Below are positions 29,144-39,400 of a stretch of 41,502 nt of DNA, in pieces. This DNA is from Klebsormidium nitens (lineage: Eukaryota; Streptophyta; Klebsormidiophyceae; Klebsormidiales; Klebsormidiaceae): NCBI GenBank assembly GCA_000708835.1, contig DF237660.1, forward strand, positions 1 to 41,502, given 5' to 3'. Made by a program: the position numbers and the translations under genes. The notes beneath the pieces are model-generated. The model was not told where the DNA came from and ran no database searches. It worked only from the letters and a program-made list of their open reading frames with translations. Positions within the stretch are counted from its first letter, which is position 1, and each line of letters opens with the position of its first letter.

Positions 29144-32006
29144 CTGCAAAAAGGAACAACATCACCGTAAATATGCGTTTAGGAGAGCCTTCATTTTTTC
29201 CAAGGCTTGAATACAGCAGACCATGTCTTTGAACGAAAAGTTTGCGTCCGCTTTGAGTATTGTCGGCCAGAAGGGCTTGCTCAATCTTCCAGATCTGGCT
29301 GCTTCAGCCTGTACCTGCAAAGATACTCAAGCTGCTATTGGAACAATGATGCACGACTTTCCTTTCTCGAGCAACAATTCACCCGGCCCGCTTTACGTCG
29401 AGTCGGTCTTGCCTCAAGAATGTTGCGCAATATGCAGCAGTGCGTGGACTGATTTGCGATGGCCCATGCATCCCCATAAAGGACTGGCGACCTGTTTGAG
29501 GTGTCTGGATCTTGGGCTGCATAGCGCACTTGATTGCCTGACCACAACCGAGGCGCGAAAGAAGTACAAGATCAAAGACCTTGCTTTGCTTCAGTGGACC
29601 TCTCATCCTCTGAAAACGCTTCAAACCCGTTACTATCGAGAAGTCGACGTACGTGTGCTCGCTATCCGGGAGCGAGGGGGTCCGGTGGGCTTTCGTGAGG
29701 CTCAAGAAGCTCGACAAACAAAGATCATAATGCAACGGAGGAAAAGGCTCGTCAAGCATTATGAGGATCTTGCAAACCAAGGAAGGTGCTTCCAGACGCA
29801 AACCGTACTAGCTGGTCTCAATCTGCCAGAGTGCATTGACCTTCGAGCAAAGCTCGAGAGCCCCAAGGAAGGATCCGAGCGCATCTTTCGGGAGGAAGCA
29901 ATTCAGCAACTCTCACTTCTTCGTCGTATGGTGCCTTTGGAATCTCCAAAGAAATATTCCCTGTTGTGGACCGAACCAGACTACCCGCTCACTGTTAAAG
30001 CCAAGTGCAACATTGACTACCTCAAGGCAAATGCTATTCTACCCTCTGAAGCAGCATACAGACGCTACAAGGAATGTGCACTCAATCAATGTATCAATCC
30101 GTATGATGAAGGTGTTAGTTCTCACCAGGCCGTCGTAGGCAGTTGAGCAGCAAGCCGCCTCTTGCCCTGGGGCGATGCGGCAGATCCTCCGATAGGTTGT
30201 GATAGAGTAGCGCGCTCCGGCCGTTGTTAGCGCCCCCTTCCGGCTCTCCACTTGCCATGGTCGGCCGCACGGCGACAGCACCTCGACGGGTCGCGGGGCG
30301 CAAAAGTGCTTTGCTTTATCACGCCGCCGCACCCCCTCTTCGCCCCACCGTTCGCAAAGGCTCGCAACACTCGCTCCACCCCGGCTCATGACCGTGTCGA
30401 TCTTCCGATGGCTGTGGCCCATATCGAGGGCCGCCGCAGGGAGACACTCCCACAGCTCTCGTGAGTCCCGGTGGGTGCACGCAACTTTCGAGTCCGGCCG
30501 CCGGCAAAGCCGATCGTTGCAGACCCAGAGCTTTCCCTGCCCTGACGCTCGAAGCTCCTCCCTTTCCGCCCGTTTCTCCAAAACGGGTGTTGTGCGTGTT
30601 GCAACCTGAAGCACCCGTCCGTCTTCAGGTCGGAAGCTTACTGCCGTGCGTGACTGCTTCGTCCCTGCAAAACCTCTCTCCACGTGCGAGCACCCCTCCT
30701 GATCCGGACATCTGCTGCAAAAGGCATTCCTCCCTGTGAGCACGCAAACTGCTGGGAGTTTGTCGACTCCCGCCCCAGTGCCAACCACAAACAGACGGAG
30801 TCTTGGCCCCGACCATGCGGCCGCGTTGAGCCCACTGATTGGAGCTCCCAGACGGCCGTCCAGCTCGATGGGGAGGACCCGGTCTGGATTGCTCATGACC
30901 TTTCGTACAAAGCTTGAGCTCTCGTCAAACGGGCCAAAGTCTGGTCGCGCCCCCCCTGTGACGGATCCCCACCAGCCCTCCATAGCTGCGGTGTCTCTCA
31001 AAAGGCCCACTTCATGGTCTCTGCATGCTTTCTGGCCGCACATGCAGCGGAAGTTGCCCGCATGATCCACCTTGACGAGCCGAGGCAGATTGACCGGCTT
31101 CCCCCCGGTCTCTGACAAAGAGAACTCGAGAACCCGCCCGTCGCCCCCCAGATGCGGAACGAGAAACAGCCCCGCGCCAATGACGGTCGGAGGGATTGTG
31201 CACCGTTTCAACTCCTCCAATACTGCAGCCGTCCCGCATTCCTTCGGAGTGGGACCGGACTCGAGCGCCCTCTTTATTCCCCGTCTGGCGACCTTTGCCT
31301 TCTTGCAGCACGGGCACGCCTCCAAATCCCGCCTTTGAACAAAAAACTGGCGCCCCCCCTCCGCCGCGGGCTGCCCTAACTTCGGCTCTCTCAACTCTCC
31401 TGAGTCGGGAGAGGCCTCGTACTTCTTGAAGAGGTCACTTCGGTCTATTGCCTCTCCAGTGACCGTTGAGACAAAGGGGCGGCCCTCGGCGTATGCGGCG
31501 TCCAAACATCGGAGACAGAGGAGGTGTCCGCCGCCGCCTGGGCAGATGATCGCACCTCCACGGTTCCGTTTCCGCTCCCAGATGAACGGCTCGGCTCCTC
31601 GGGTGTACAGGGGCACGTTGCCTTTGCAGACACTGCCTTGGCACGGCACCCCAAAGCCGTCCTTGGTGAAGGCGCTCCCGAGCTTGAGGCGAAAGGCGTA
31701 CGCATAATCGAAGAAGAAGTCGTCGTTTCCTTGCTGTGCCGCTTATGAGGGGGTCCCGCCACGGATGCCGCCAGCGTGTGGCAGAGGGGGGACGGCTGCT
31801 GGCACGCTGCGAATGTCGCAGATTCTGATGGAAGTGCCGAGAGGGCTGTTCGGAGACGAGATATCAACGCCGCCGATTGTGACCGCCCCCAGAGCTCGCA
31901 CGTGCCCACCACCCGCCAATGCGCCGTGCAGATAGGCGTTTGGACCCGGAGCGGTCGATGCAAGCAGCTGCACTTCTTCTGTGGAGACCACTAGGCATGA
32001 CGCCAT
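27060..32006 (-). CDS. KDZ-like transposase gene (gene-level entry)
   Basis: Read on the minus strand: a 5' segment from ATG 32006 to 31746, an in-frame TAA at 31743-31745, a Cys-rich segment 31742-30126, an intron 30125-29144 (GTGAGA...TTTTTGCAG, phase 0 on both sides), and a catalytic segment 29143-27060 with one frame change at 29.0-29.1 kb. The exon join gives a GIFNF..TNLISH block typical of the family just after the splice. The product would be about 1,300 residues. The TAA and the frame change mean the gene is damaged, mis-assembled, or has an additional tiny intron I cannot prove. It is predicted to move a DNA element by RNase H-fold chemistry. The 982-bp intron holds an entire opposite-strand gene (29223-30146). 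Confidence 0.6.
29178..29187 (+). promoter_or_regulatory. TTTAGGAGAG element before the nested gene
   Basis: GCGTTTAGGAGAGCC lies 44 nt before ATG 29223, a weak match in text but a good match in position to the TACTTAGGG elements of the other nested genes. Confidence 0.2.
29223..30146 (+). CDS. F-box-like/zinc protein nested antisense in the transposase intron
   Basis: A 307-residue intronless frame. Residues 8-42 (ALSIVGQKGLLNLPDLAASA then CTCKDTQAAI) look F-box-like. C68/C71 and C91/C94 (ECCAIC...CLRC) form a possible zinc site. TTTEARKKYKIKDLALLQW followed by a YYREVDVRVLAIRERGG segment recalls the C-terminal helical region of XPA-like proteins, where AKK-Y-L precedes an acidic DV-LA helix. 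The tail is basic and helical. Gene and GC content differ from the GC-rich transposase exons on both sides. Its 3' end overlaps the upstream transposase exon by 21 bp. Possibly a captured DNA-repair or ubiquitin-adaptor gene; assignment is tentative. Confidence 0.5.
   Translation: MSLNEKFASALSIVGQKGLLNLPDLAASACTCKDTQAAIGTMMHDFPFSSNNSPGPLYVESVLPQECCAICSSAWTDLRWPMHPHKGLATCLRCLDLGLHSALDCLTTTEARKKYKIKDLALLQWTSHPLKTLQTRYYREVDVRVLAIRERGGPVGFREAQEARQTKIIMQRRKRLVKHYEDLANQGRCFQTQTVLAGLNLPECIDLRAKLESPKEGSERIFREEAIQQLSLLRRMVPLESPKKYSLLWTEPDYPLTVKAKCNIDYLKANAILPSEAAYRRYKECALNQCINPYDEGVSSHQAVVGS
30126..31742 (-). CDS. KDZ-like transposase, Cys-rich N-terminal segment
   Basis: Directly after the TAA at 31743 the frame runs open to the donor at 30125. 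It holds many paired cysteines: VPCQGSVC, LLCLRCLDA, EACPCCKKAK, FRCMCGQKACRDHE, VCVLTGRNAFCSRCPDQEGC and WVCNDRLCRRPDSKVACTH. Such serial zinc clusters (CxC types) precede the catalytic domain in KDZ-family transposases and probably bind DNA. The block before the TAA (32006-31746, starting MASCLVVSTEEVQLL) is in the same frame, so the TAA looks like a nonsense change or part of a short unrecognised intron. Confidence 0.6.
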
Positions 32007-32291
32007 CCTGCAAATGGAGAATTGATTGCTTGTTGAGAGATTCACTTTTCCTTAAGTACCCCTTCGATGTCGCTTTTAAACCACATTTGCCATCACTTGT
32101 GTTTGCTCCCCGGCCCCTTGGTGACACGTTATAGCTGATTTAGACTGTTTCATTACCTAAAGTCAGAAAGCACGTGCGGTTTGGCGACCGTTGGATGCCT
32201 GCTACAGAGTAAAGCCCGCAGTATGGCCACGGGCTAACCTACGGTCCCCACGTTGCAATCGATGATCGGCGATGGCCCCGAACTGGCTGAT

Positions 32292-33152
32292 GGTCCACAC
32301 CTTGCAGTTGGCCTAACACACAATTCCTTAAAACCAGAGACAACGTGTGGACCCGGCCGTGCCCGCCTTCGGCTTCAAAATCTGCGGCGTGGCCAAGTTG
32401 GCTTACGGTCCACACCTTGCAGTTGGCCTTCCATACGTTTCCTTAAAACCAAAGACAACGTGTGGCCCCATGGCCTATGCTTGCCATCGGCTTCAAAACC
32501 TGCGGCGTGGCCGGGCTAGCTTACGGTCCACACCTTGCAGTTGGCCTTCCATACGATTCCTTAAAACCAAAGACAACGTGTGGACCAGCACCTGCGAACA
32601 CGTGGAGAAACGTGGCGCAATCAGTGCCCGCCATCCACTCTAAGATGTGTGGTAGTATGGCCGGGGCAGCTTACGGTCTACACCTTGTAGTTGGCCTTCC
32701 ATACGATTCCTTGAAGCCAGAGACAACGTGTGGACACGTGCTCTGTGCTTGCCATCGGCTTCAAAGTTTGTGGTGTGGCCGGGCCAGCTTACGGTCCACA
32801 CCTTGCAGTTGGCCTTCCATACGATTCCTTAAAACCAGAGACAACGTGTGGACCAGCACGTGCGAACACCTGGAGAAACGTGGCGCAATCAGTGCCCGCC
32901 ATCCACTCTCAGATCTGCGGAAGTATGGCCGGGCCGGCTTACGGTCCACACCTTGCAGTTGGCTGATGACAAGACTCCCTTAGACAAAGAACAACGTGTG
33001 GACCAGCATCTGCAGACACTTGAAGAACCGTGCCCTGATGGGGTGCCCACCATCTGCTCTAAAATCTGTGGTATGGCCGGGCTGGCTTCCGGTCCACAAC
33101 TTGCAATTGGCTGAAGACGGGTTCCTTGAAACCAAAGACAACGTGTAGACCC
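32292..33152 (-). repeat. Cluster of seven 62-bp dyad elements in inverted orientation (right cluster)
   Basis: Copies at about 32292-32353, 32407-32465, 32525-32586, 32675-32736, 32792-32853, 32942-33003 and 33091-33152. Each is the reverse complement of the left-cluster element: GGTCCACACCTTGCAGTTGG at the left and ACAACGTGTGGACC at the right, with ATTCCTTAAAACC between. The cluster ends about 800 bp before the host RETICULATA-related gene. Confidence 0.9.
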
Positions 33153-33964
33153 GTTCAGAAAAGGAGAGGGAGAAAAGCTCAGAAAACGTGCCTCACATTG
33201 TCACGGGCGATTATTTTACAAAAAGGAGCCGCCATCGGAATTTTGTGTGCACGCCCTTTGGCACCAGCCATATAGAGAGTTAGTGCAAAGCTCACCACAC
33301 TTGCCAGCGAGAAGGGTGGGGGCTGCAGCTGCCGCTTCCATCAACGTGCGGCCGTCCTAACCTCTTGAAGCTGTCTCTGTTGGCCAAGTGAGTGCCCCTC
33401 TAGTGCACGTTTCGAGCCGCCGTGAGATCCTGTATACGACCTCGCGACCTATGCCGGGCGGGGCTGCTCTGCTTGAACTTTGGAGCGTAGATCTAGACTT
33501 GTCTGCTCATCTACGGTCTAGAATGAGCGGCTCGGCCGTCAACCGGGCGGTTCTTTCAAGTTCGGGGGAGAATCCCCAATGGACGGCGCCCGAATGTCCT
33601 GCCTCCAATGGACGGCCACGATGCAAACCCTGAGTTGGGTTGGATTGTAGCCTCGCGCCGCCCCGGGGCCCGGCCGCAGCCGCGCGGCCGCGGCGGCCGC
33701 CTGCCAATGACTTGGTGCGAAAACGGAGGTGACGCGGAGCCATTCTCAGATAAAATCTGCTATGCTGCGCAAACAATGCGAACCAAGGCGCAATGATGCT
33801 CCAGCACCACCTGTTGTCAATCAGGACTGGGTAGGAGTCTGGTCACTTGCGGTCTTTCTGCAATTTTGAGCTTGTAATAACTTGTATTTGGAGAAGTGCT
33901 GACATCCAGCTGTGTGCTTCGTGCCTGATGCGGCTCGTGGCCTGCTGAAAGTGTGCCGGCAGTC
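33153..33964. other. Gap with GC-rich island before the host gene
   Basis: No gene supported. Around 33650-33705 the sequence is almost pure G+C with many CpGs (GGCCCGGCCGCAGCCGCGCG), consistent with the promoter region of the downstream gene. Confidence 0.45.
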
Positions 33965-36437
33965 ATGGCGGCCAGCTCGGCCCGGTGTGGGATCAGGGCG
34001 CACCGGCTGGAGGTGAGCCGGCTGCCGGACCTTCCTGCCCAGCCTGGGCCACACGGGATCGACTCACGATGCAAGGCGTGGCTTGGGGCGCCTCACCAGC
34101 GCAGGAAGGACGCAGCTTGCGGTCCTCAATTGCGGCAGGACCCTAGTAGCTCCGCAAGCTGCGCCAGTCGCAGTGACCAGCAGCCGGCGGTGAGGCAGCC
34201 CCACCCAAGCCAGGCCCGGGGCCGCCACCGGAGTGGCCCTGCGGCGGCTGTGGTGCTGGGAGGGCAGGCCAGTGTTGGTGGTAATGATGGGGAGGGTGGC
34301 GGAGGGGGGGGGAGGGGACGCAGCAGCGGAGGGGGCTCTGGCGGGGGCGGAGCGGGCGATGGGCCTGCTGAGGGGAGCAGCGGGGATGAGCAGGAGCATG
34401 GACGGATCCTGTCGACAGAAGAGGTACATAGCTCTAATGCAGTCTAATGCAGAGGAGCATTGATTGCTGCGGACTTTCTGCAGCTGTAGGGTCTGAGCTG
34501 CCAGCTTGGTCTCTGCGTCAGGCAGTTGTGCACTGCCTCTTCAGGCTCACCTGCATTGTGCCTGATCTCTGCCTGCTCTCTCCTGTCTGCTCCTGAGTGG
34601 GCGTGGCACTCGCTGCGGCGCAGCTGAGGCGTGCTGTGGGCTGCGCGCAGGTGGAGCGCCTGCTGGCGGCAGAGGGTGTGCAGCTGCCGGAGGACATGGC
34701 GGCAGCAGCCGCGCTCGAGGGCCTCCCCGAAAAGATCCTGCACCGCTTCCTCATGTTCCAGGTCAGTGCGAGGGCGGGGCACGCTCGCACCAGGCTGCGC
34801 TGACCTCTTTTGCTGGTGGCATCATGGGTGAGACTCCATCGTCGTGTTTGCGGCCGCGACGCTGCATGCCTTGCTCCCGCGCCGTGCCTTCAGTCCCCTT
34901 CAGGCGAGGGTCGAGATGGGAAAGAGCTTGTTCCTAATCTGGTCTTTGGTTTTGGCCTCCCAATCCAGACTGCAACGGGCCCTGTGGGCTTCCTGTTCCG
35001 CGGGGTCACCTCCGTGCGCAACCGGCTGCTCGCCGATGACAAGTTCCTCTTCAAGGTCTTCACTGAGGTGAGCCCCACCACAACCATCCCACAGCCCGCA
35101 CTGCTGCGGCCCCCCCCCTCGCCTGCTGTGCCTGCTCCTGCGTCTGCCCCCCGCGCGCTGTGCCCCCCCTGCTGTGCGGCGCTCATTGGGGCTGGGTGTG
35201 CCAGGTGGCGGTGGACACGGGGTGTGCCACGGTGGCGGAGGTGCAGAAGCGCGGGGACGACTTCTGGGCCGAGTTTGAGCTGTACATGTCGGACCTGCTC
35301 GTGGGCCTGGCGCTGGACGTGGCGCTGGTGGGCATGCTGGCACCCGTTGCCTCCTTCGCTGCGCACGGGGCGCCGGCGCGAGGCCTCACGGCAGGCCTGA
35401 GCCGCCACCTTGCAGCGCTGCCGAGCAGGTGAGCGCCCCTGCTTGCAAATGGGAGAACCGCTGTGAGCCGCCCATGCTGGCTAACGAGCGCGTGAGAACA
35501 CACTGGAAGGGTTGCGGCTTCGATGGCTGGCAGCAGACTTCTCAATGGCCGGATGTGGATGGTCACTCTGAGCTGACTGAGGTGGTTTTGTTTGAGCTGG
35601 CCTGCACTTGGAGAGCGGTGGTGCTGGAAAGGCTGCCCCTCAGTGTTGGCGCTTTGCCCTGGTGCAGCATGTTCGAGGCGGCCGGCCGCGGGCGTTCCTT
35701 CAGCGTGGGGCAGCGCGTTGCCTGCTACCTGGTGAAGGGCGGGCAGTACGCGGTGGTGGGCACCGGGTGCGGCCTGGTGGGGCAGGGCATCGCCAACGCC
35801 ATCATGACGCTCAAGAGGTGAGGCCCACGCTCAAGGCGGGAAGGCCGCGGGGCCCTTGCAATGCCTTCTCAAAGTAGGCCTGCAAAGTGTCTTTGTGGGA
35901 GGCCGGCGGGTGGGCTGGGCGCCCCTTGGTGCAGCTCTAGTAAATATTTGCCGTTGCGCGAATACTGAAGACAGGTGGTCAATGGCGGTGCAGGAGAATG
36001 AAGCCAGCAGACGAGCATGCGGAGCAAGTGAAGGTCCCCCCTCTCATGAAATCTGCGGCCTTATGGGGTGAGTAGCCTGCTCTCACATCTAAGCTGCATG
36101 TGGTAGTTGTCCGCCAATGGCCGCCTATTCCAGCAAGCCCGATCCGGCTATTGTGATTGGAACAGTGTTTCGTGTGCGCATTGTCCTTCCATGATCATGT
36201 AGTGCTGAAGAGGATTTGAAGATTATCTTGTTGTTACGTGTAGGGGTCTTCATGGGAGTGTCTTCAAACACGAGATACCAGATCATCAATGGGCTAGAGC
36301 GATTGGTCGAGCATAGTCCAATGACAAGAAAGTTTCCTGTGGCATCCAATGCATTCACTGTTGCCATCCGCTTTGGCAACAATGTTTTTGGAGGGATGCA
36401 ATTCGTTGACTGGGCACGGTTGGCAGGCGTTCAATAG
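33965..36437 (+). CDS. RER: RETICULATA-RELATED protein (DUF3411), chloroplast envelope
   Basis: Seven exons: 33965-34423, 34651-34761, 34969-35067, 35205-35428, 35668-35817, 35994-36067 and 36244-36437. All introns are GT-AG and all phases close, giving 436 residues. After a variable, basic N-terminus (MAASSARCGIRAHRLEVSRL, likely plastid transit peptide) comes a Gly-rich linker, then family blocks LLAAEGVQLPEDM, GPVGFLFRGVTSVRNRLLAD, FKVFTEV, EVQKRGDDFWAEFELY, DLLVGLALDVALVGMLAP, LPSSMFEA, VGTGCGLVGQGIANAIMTLK, VPPLMKSAALWG, SSNTRYQIINGLERLVE and GGMQFVDWARLAGVQ. Plant members are inner-envelope membrane proteins affecting leaf mesophyll and plastid development. The gene looks intact. Exons 1-5 are very GC-rich, exons 6-7 much less so. 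Confidence 0.93.
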
Positions 36438-39400
36438 TGAACATTCATTGGTATAACGTTAATCTGCTCGGAATGGTTGGCAGCGTCAACTAGTTGTTGT
36501 GACAGCATCATATTTTGCAAGGCTGGGAGATATTCAATGTGGCCTGCAAAGGTATACACTTATTTAGTGAATTGGGGTAACTGTAAAGACGAATTCTTGA
36601 TGAAACAGGTTGACACCTCCAATAAAAGTTTACCTTGGCTTTCTCCTACGGTACCCCTTCCACGGTATTGATTCCGTGGCCAAGGTTGTGCAATCTTGGC
36701 AATATGGTGCCATGGTACTGCTTTGCTCCATTACCTCCGGATGGTAGACTTTTTACTGCGCCAATTCATTTTCTTGTTCGATGTCCCTTCGAGCAATACA
36801 TATCAGCTGAGCCATGATTCACAATGTGCTCTCTCTCGATGGTAAATCTGGAGATTTTGGCGCCGGCATCCAAACCTCGATTGAAGCAAAGAATGCGACT
36901 TTGGATAATCTGGATTGCTTTACGGTGGCATAGGTCTTTAATGTCATGCAGTCCCGGGTTGGTCAAGAACGATATCATGTGGGCGCACAAGACGAGTACT
37001 TTGATTCAACCGTCGGTGACAGCGAAAAATATATGTGGTCACATGTCACTTAAATGGCATGTCGGAGCATCTGTGACCCCGGCGTGCCCGAGAGTACTCT
37101 GGACACATGCTAATGCAAATGGAGCGAGGGAAGCGTGAAAACAATATAATGGCTTCGGATGGATCGCCGTCAAGAGCTGCTCTATTGCCGGACCATCCGT
37201 GGAAGTCCAATTTCCAACTTGCTACTAAGTTGGAGAATTGAGCGTCTGCTCGCTATTTCATAGCTACGGTGAAATTTGTTTGCCTAAGTTCCATTGTGGG
37301 TCGTCGCTCAAATTACCCACGTTTCTACAAACTGCCAAAAGCTACTCGAAAGTACAACCTGCCTCTGCTAATGCAATGAACAGTTAAGCGGAGTCGATGA
37401 CGCGTTATATTGAAGTCACTGAGTAGGATCGATAGCATTGAATCCGCCCTCGTATGAAATTTGGTCTGTTGGCGGAATGTGGGCAGTGGGAGTCACGCAC
37501 GAACGTGGCATGAGAATACCATGCAGAAGGATCGCGTACGGGTACCCAATGCATGGTGCGCAACTTCATGGGTGAGTGCCGTAGCGGAGAAACGGCAAAC
37601 GTGCAAAAACCCAATTGTCAATAGAGTCATCGAGCGCGATGCGTACTTGCAATGCGCGCATGTCATGGCCGTTCAATACGCGTAAGGCTATGAGGTAACT
37701 AGATACAACAACGATCTAGGAAGGGAGTAATCTCTACTCATGCGAGCCCCAAATGGGGTCCAAATAGGATGGGCGGCATCTAGCAACTAGTATGGGCATA
37801 AAGGCATATGGCCGAGCCTTCACGGCAACGACAGAAAACGGCATGACACTCTAATCATGCAATCATGAATCCTTGCGATATTGTTAAAAATCGATGATTC
37901 TAGTCAACCGAGTCACTTTGATTAGAGTTCAACCCCGACTTCGACTTTAAACCGGCGAGCGCCGGCGTGCATCACTGCACGGCGGTTAGGAGGTTTTACC
38001 CTAGAGGTTAGCGGGTTGAGAGGACCGTCAATGTGAGCCGCAAATGAGGATAACAAAAGTCGAAGATCGAGTATGGGAGTGACCAAGTGTGAGATCCCTG
38101 AGACAACAGTGATTGAAAACACTACCGTGCTAGCGTAATCAAATTCGTCAGACGACGCCAAATACTTGATTATGGTATAGTATTTCGGCAGACCCATCGT
38201 GTCACTTTTGATTAATAATATTATCGATGGCCCTTACCCCTTGCATGAGATTTTTGGCAGGCCACAATGAAATTCGGATTGTTTTTGTTTTAAGGAAAGC
38301 AAACGCTGATACGGGTTTTTTCAAATGATCATTTCAAGAGAATGAGAGAAGTCATGGAAAGAAGGAAGCCGCTTACGTGTCAAAGGCGCTTCGTGTGTTT
38401 CTTTTTATGGATGGCTACCATTAATAAGTAATGAGCATGAGTGTTGGGCACTTCGATAAGAACCGATCACGAGTGACCCACTACGCGAATTTATTATCCC
38501 GCCAAATCTCATTAGGCTATGTGCCCACTGTCACAAGAGATAAGATCGACGTCCACGAAGGATGAAGGCAGCCGTTTAGTGAAGAAGGAGGGTTTGGTTT
38601 CTTTGGTGTATGAGCTGAATCGTAAAGTGATGATGGCGATCGTCGACAACGTGGAAGGTCAGGCTGCAGAGACTCTTAGCATATAAGGGATGGATGTGTG
38701 CACAAAAGGAGCCGCATTCCGTGGAGGGAGGGGAGTGTCAATCCAAGCAAAAGGGCAGGTATTTAACCACACAGAGAATACTTATGTGATTTTGATCGAG
38801 CCACAGCTGTGACGTATGGGCTATGGTTAAGTCTAACCGCACATAGTCACCAGTAAGTTAGCCTTCGGGTGCGCGCGTACGCCGGGTTGAGGCGTATGAG
38901 CACAGTATTGATGTGACGTAGTTAATGCAAGCTTGATTAATTACGCCACCAAATAGTTCGTAGAGTGCAAGATAGGTATGCTGAGTCATTGACGTGACAG
39001 CATGATCTTGCAAGACTATGGCATGACCAGGATTGCTTGGCATGGTGCATGGTGCTCTACTATGTGGTCGTAGTATGCAGTCCCAGTAAGTAAGCTGTCC
39101 TGGACATGACTGGCCCACGCGGCTACGAGATGCCTGCGGGCACTCCTCGAAGTAGCCTCTCCACGATTCAAGACTTGGCTGAACACGCAGTGGAGCAAGA
39201 CACGAAACCTTGCGGGGATCATTCGAAGTACGAATTCCCAACCAGCAAGCAGAACTGTCTTGAGCAGAAAGACAACATTTTTACAGAGCAAGCGCCTCCA
39301 TCCGAGAATGCCTGCAACCATGGTTTCCGCACATGGCTGCCGTATATGTGTCTAGTTATCCCGCCAGCGCTTCGCTTAAGCTGGCCAACCGTCACAACAG

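Noticed and set aside
32462-32983. Repetitive open frames within the right cluster
   Set aside because: Open only because the 62-bp element and spacer repeat in frame; the peptide is a translated repeat.
5735-33152. Simple terminal inverted repeats of one transposon
   Set aside because: The left clusters lie within introns of the primase-helicase gene and there is no clean end or target duplication visible, so only a bracketing array is claimed.
34064-35408. Minus-strand open frames opposite the RETICULATA-related gene
   Set aside because: Shadows of GC-rich exons with phase-consistent plus-strand splicing.
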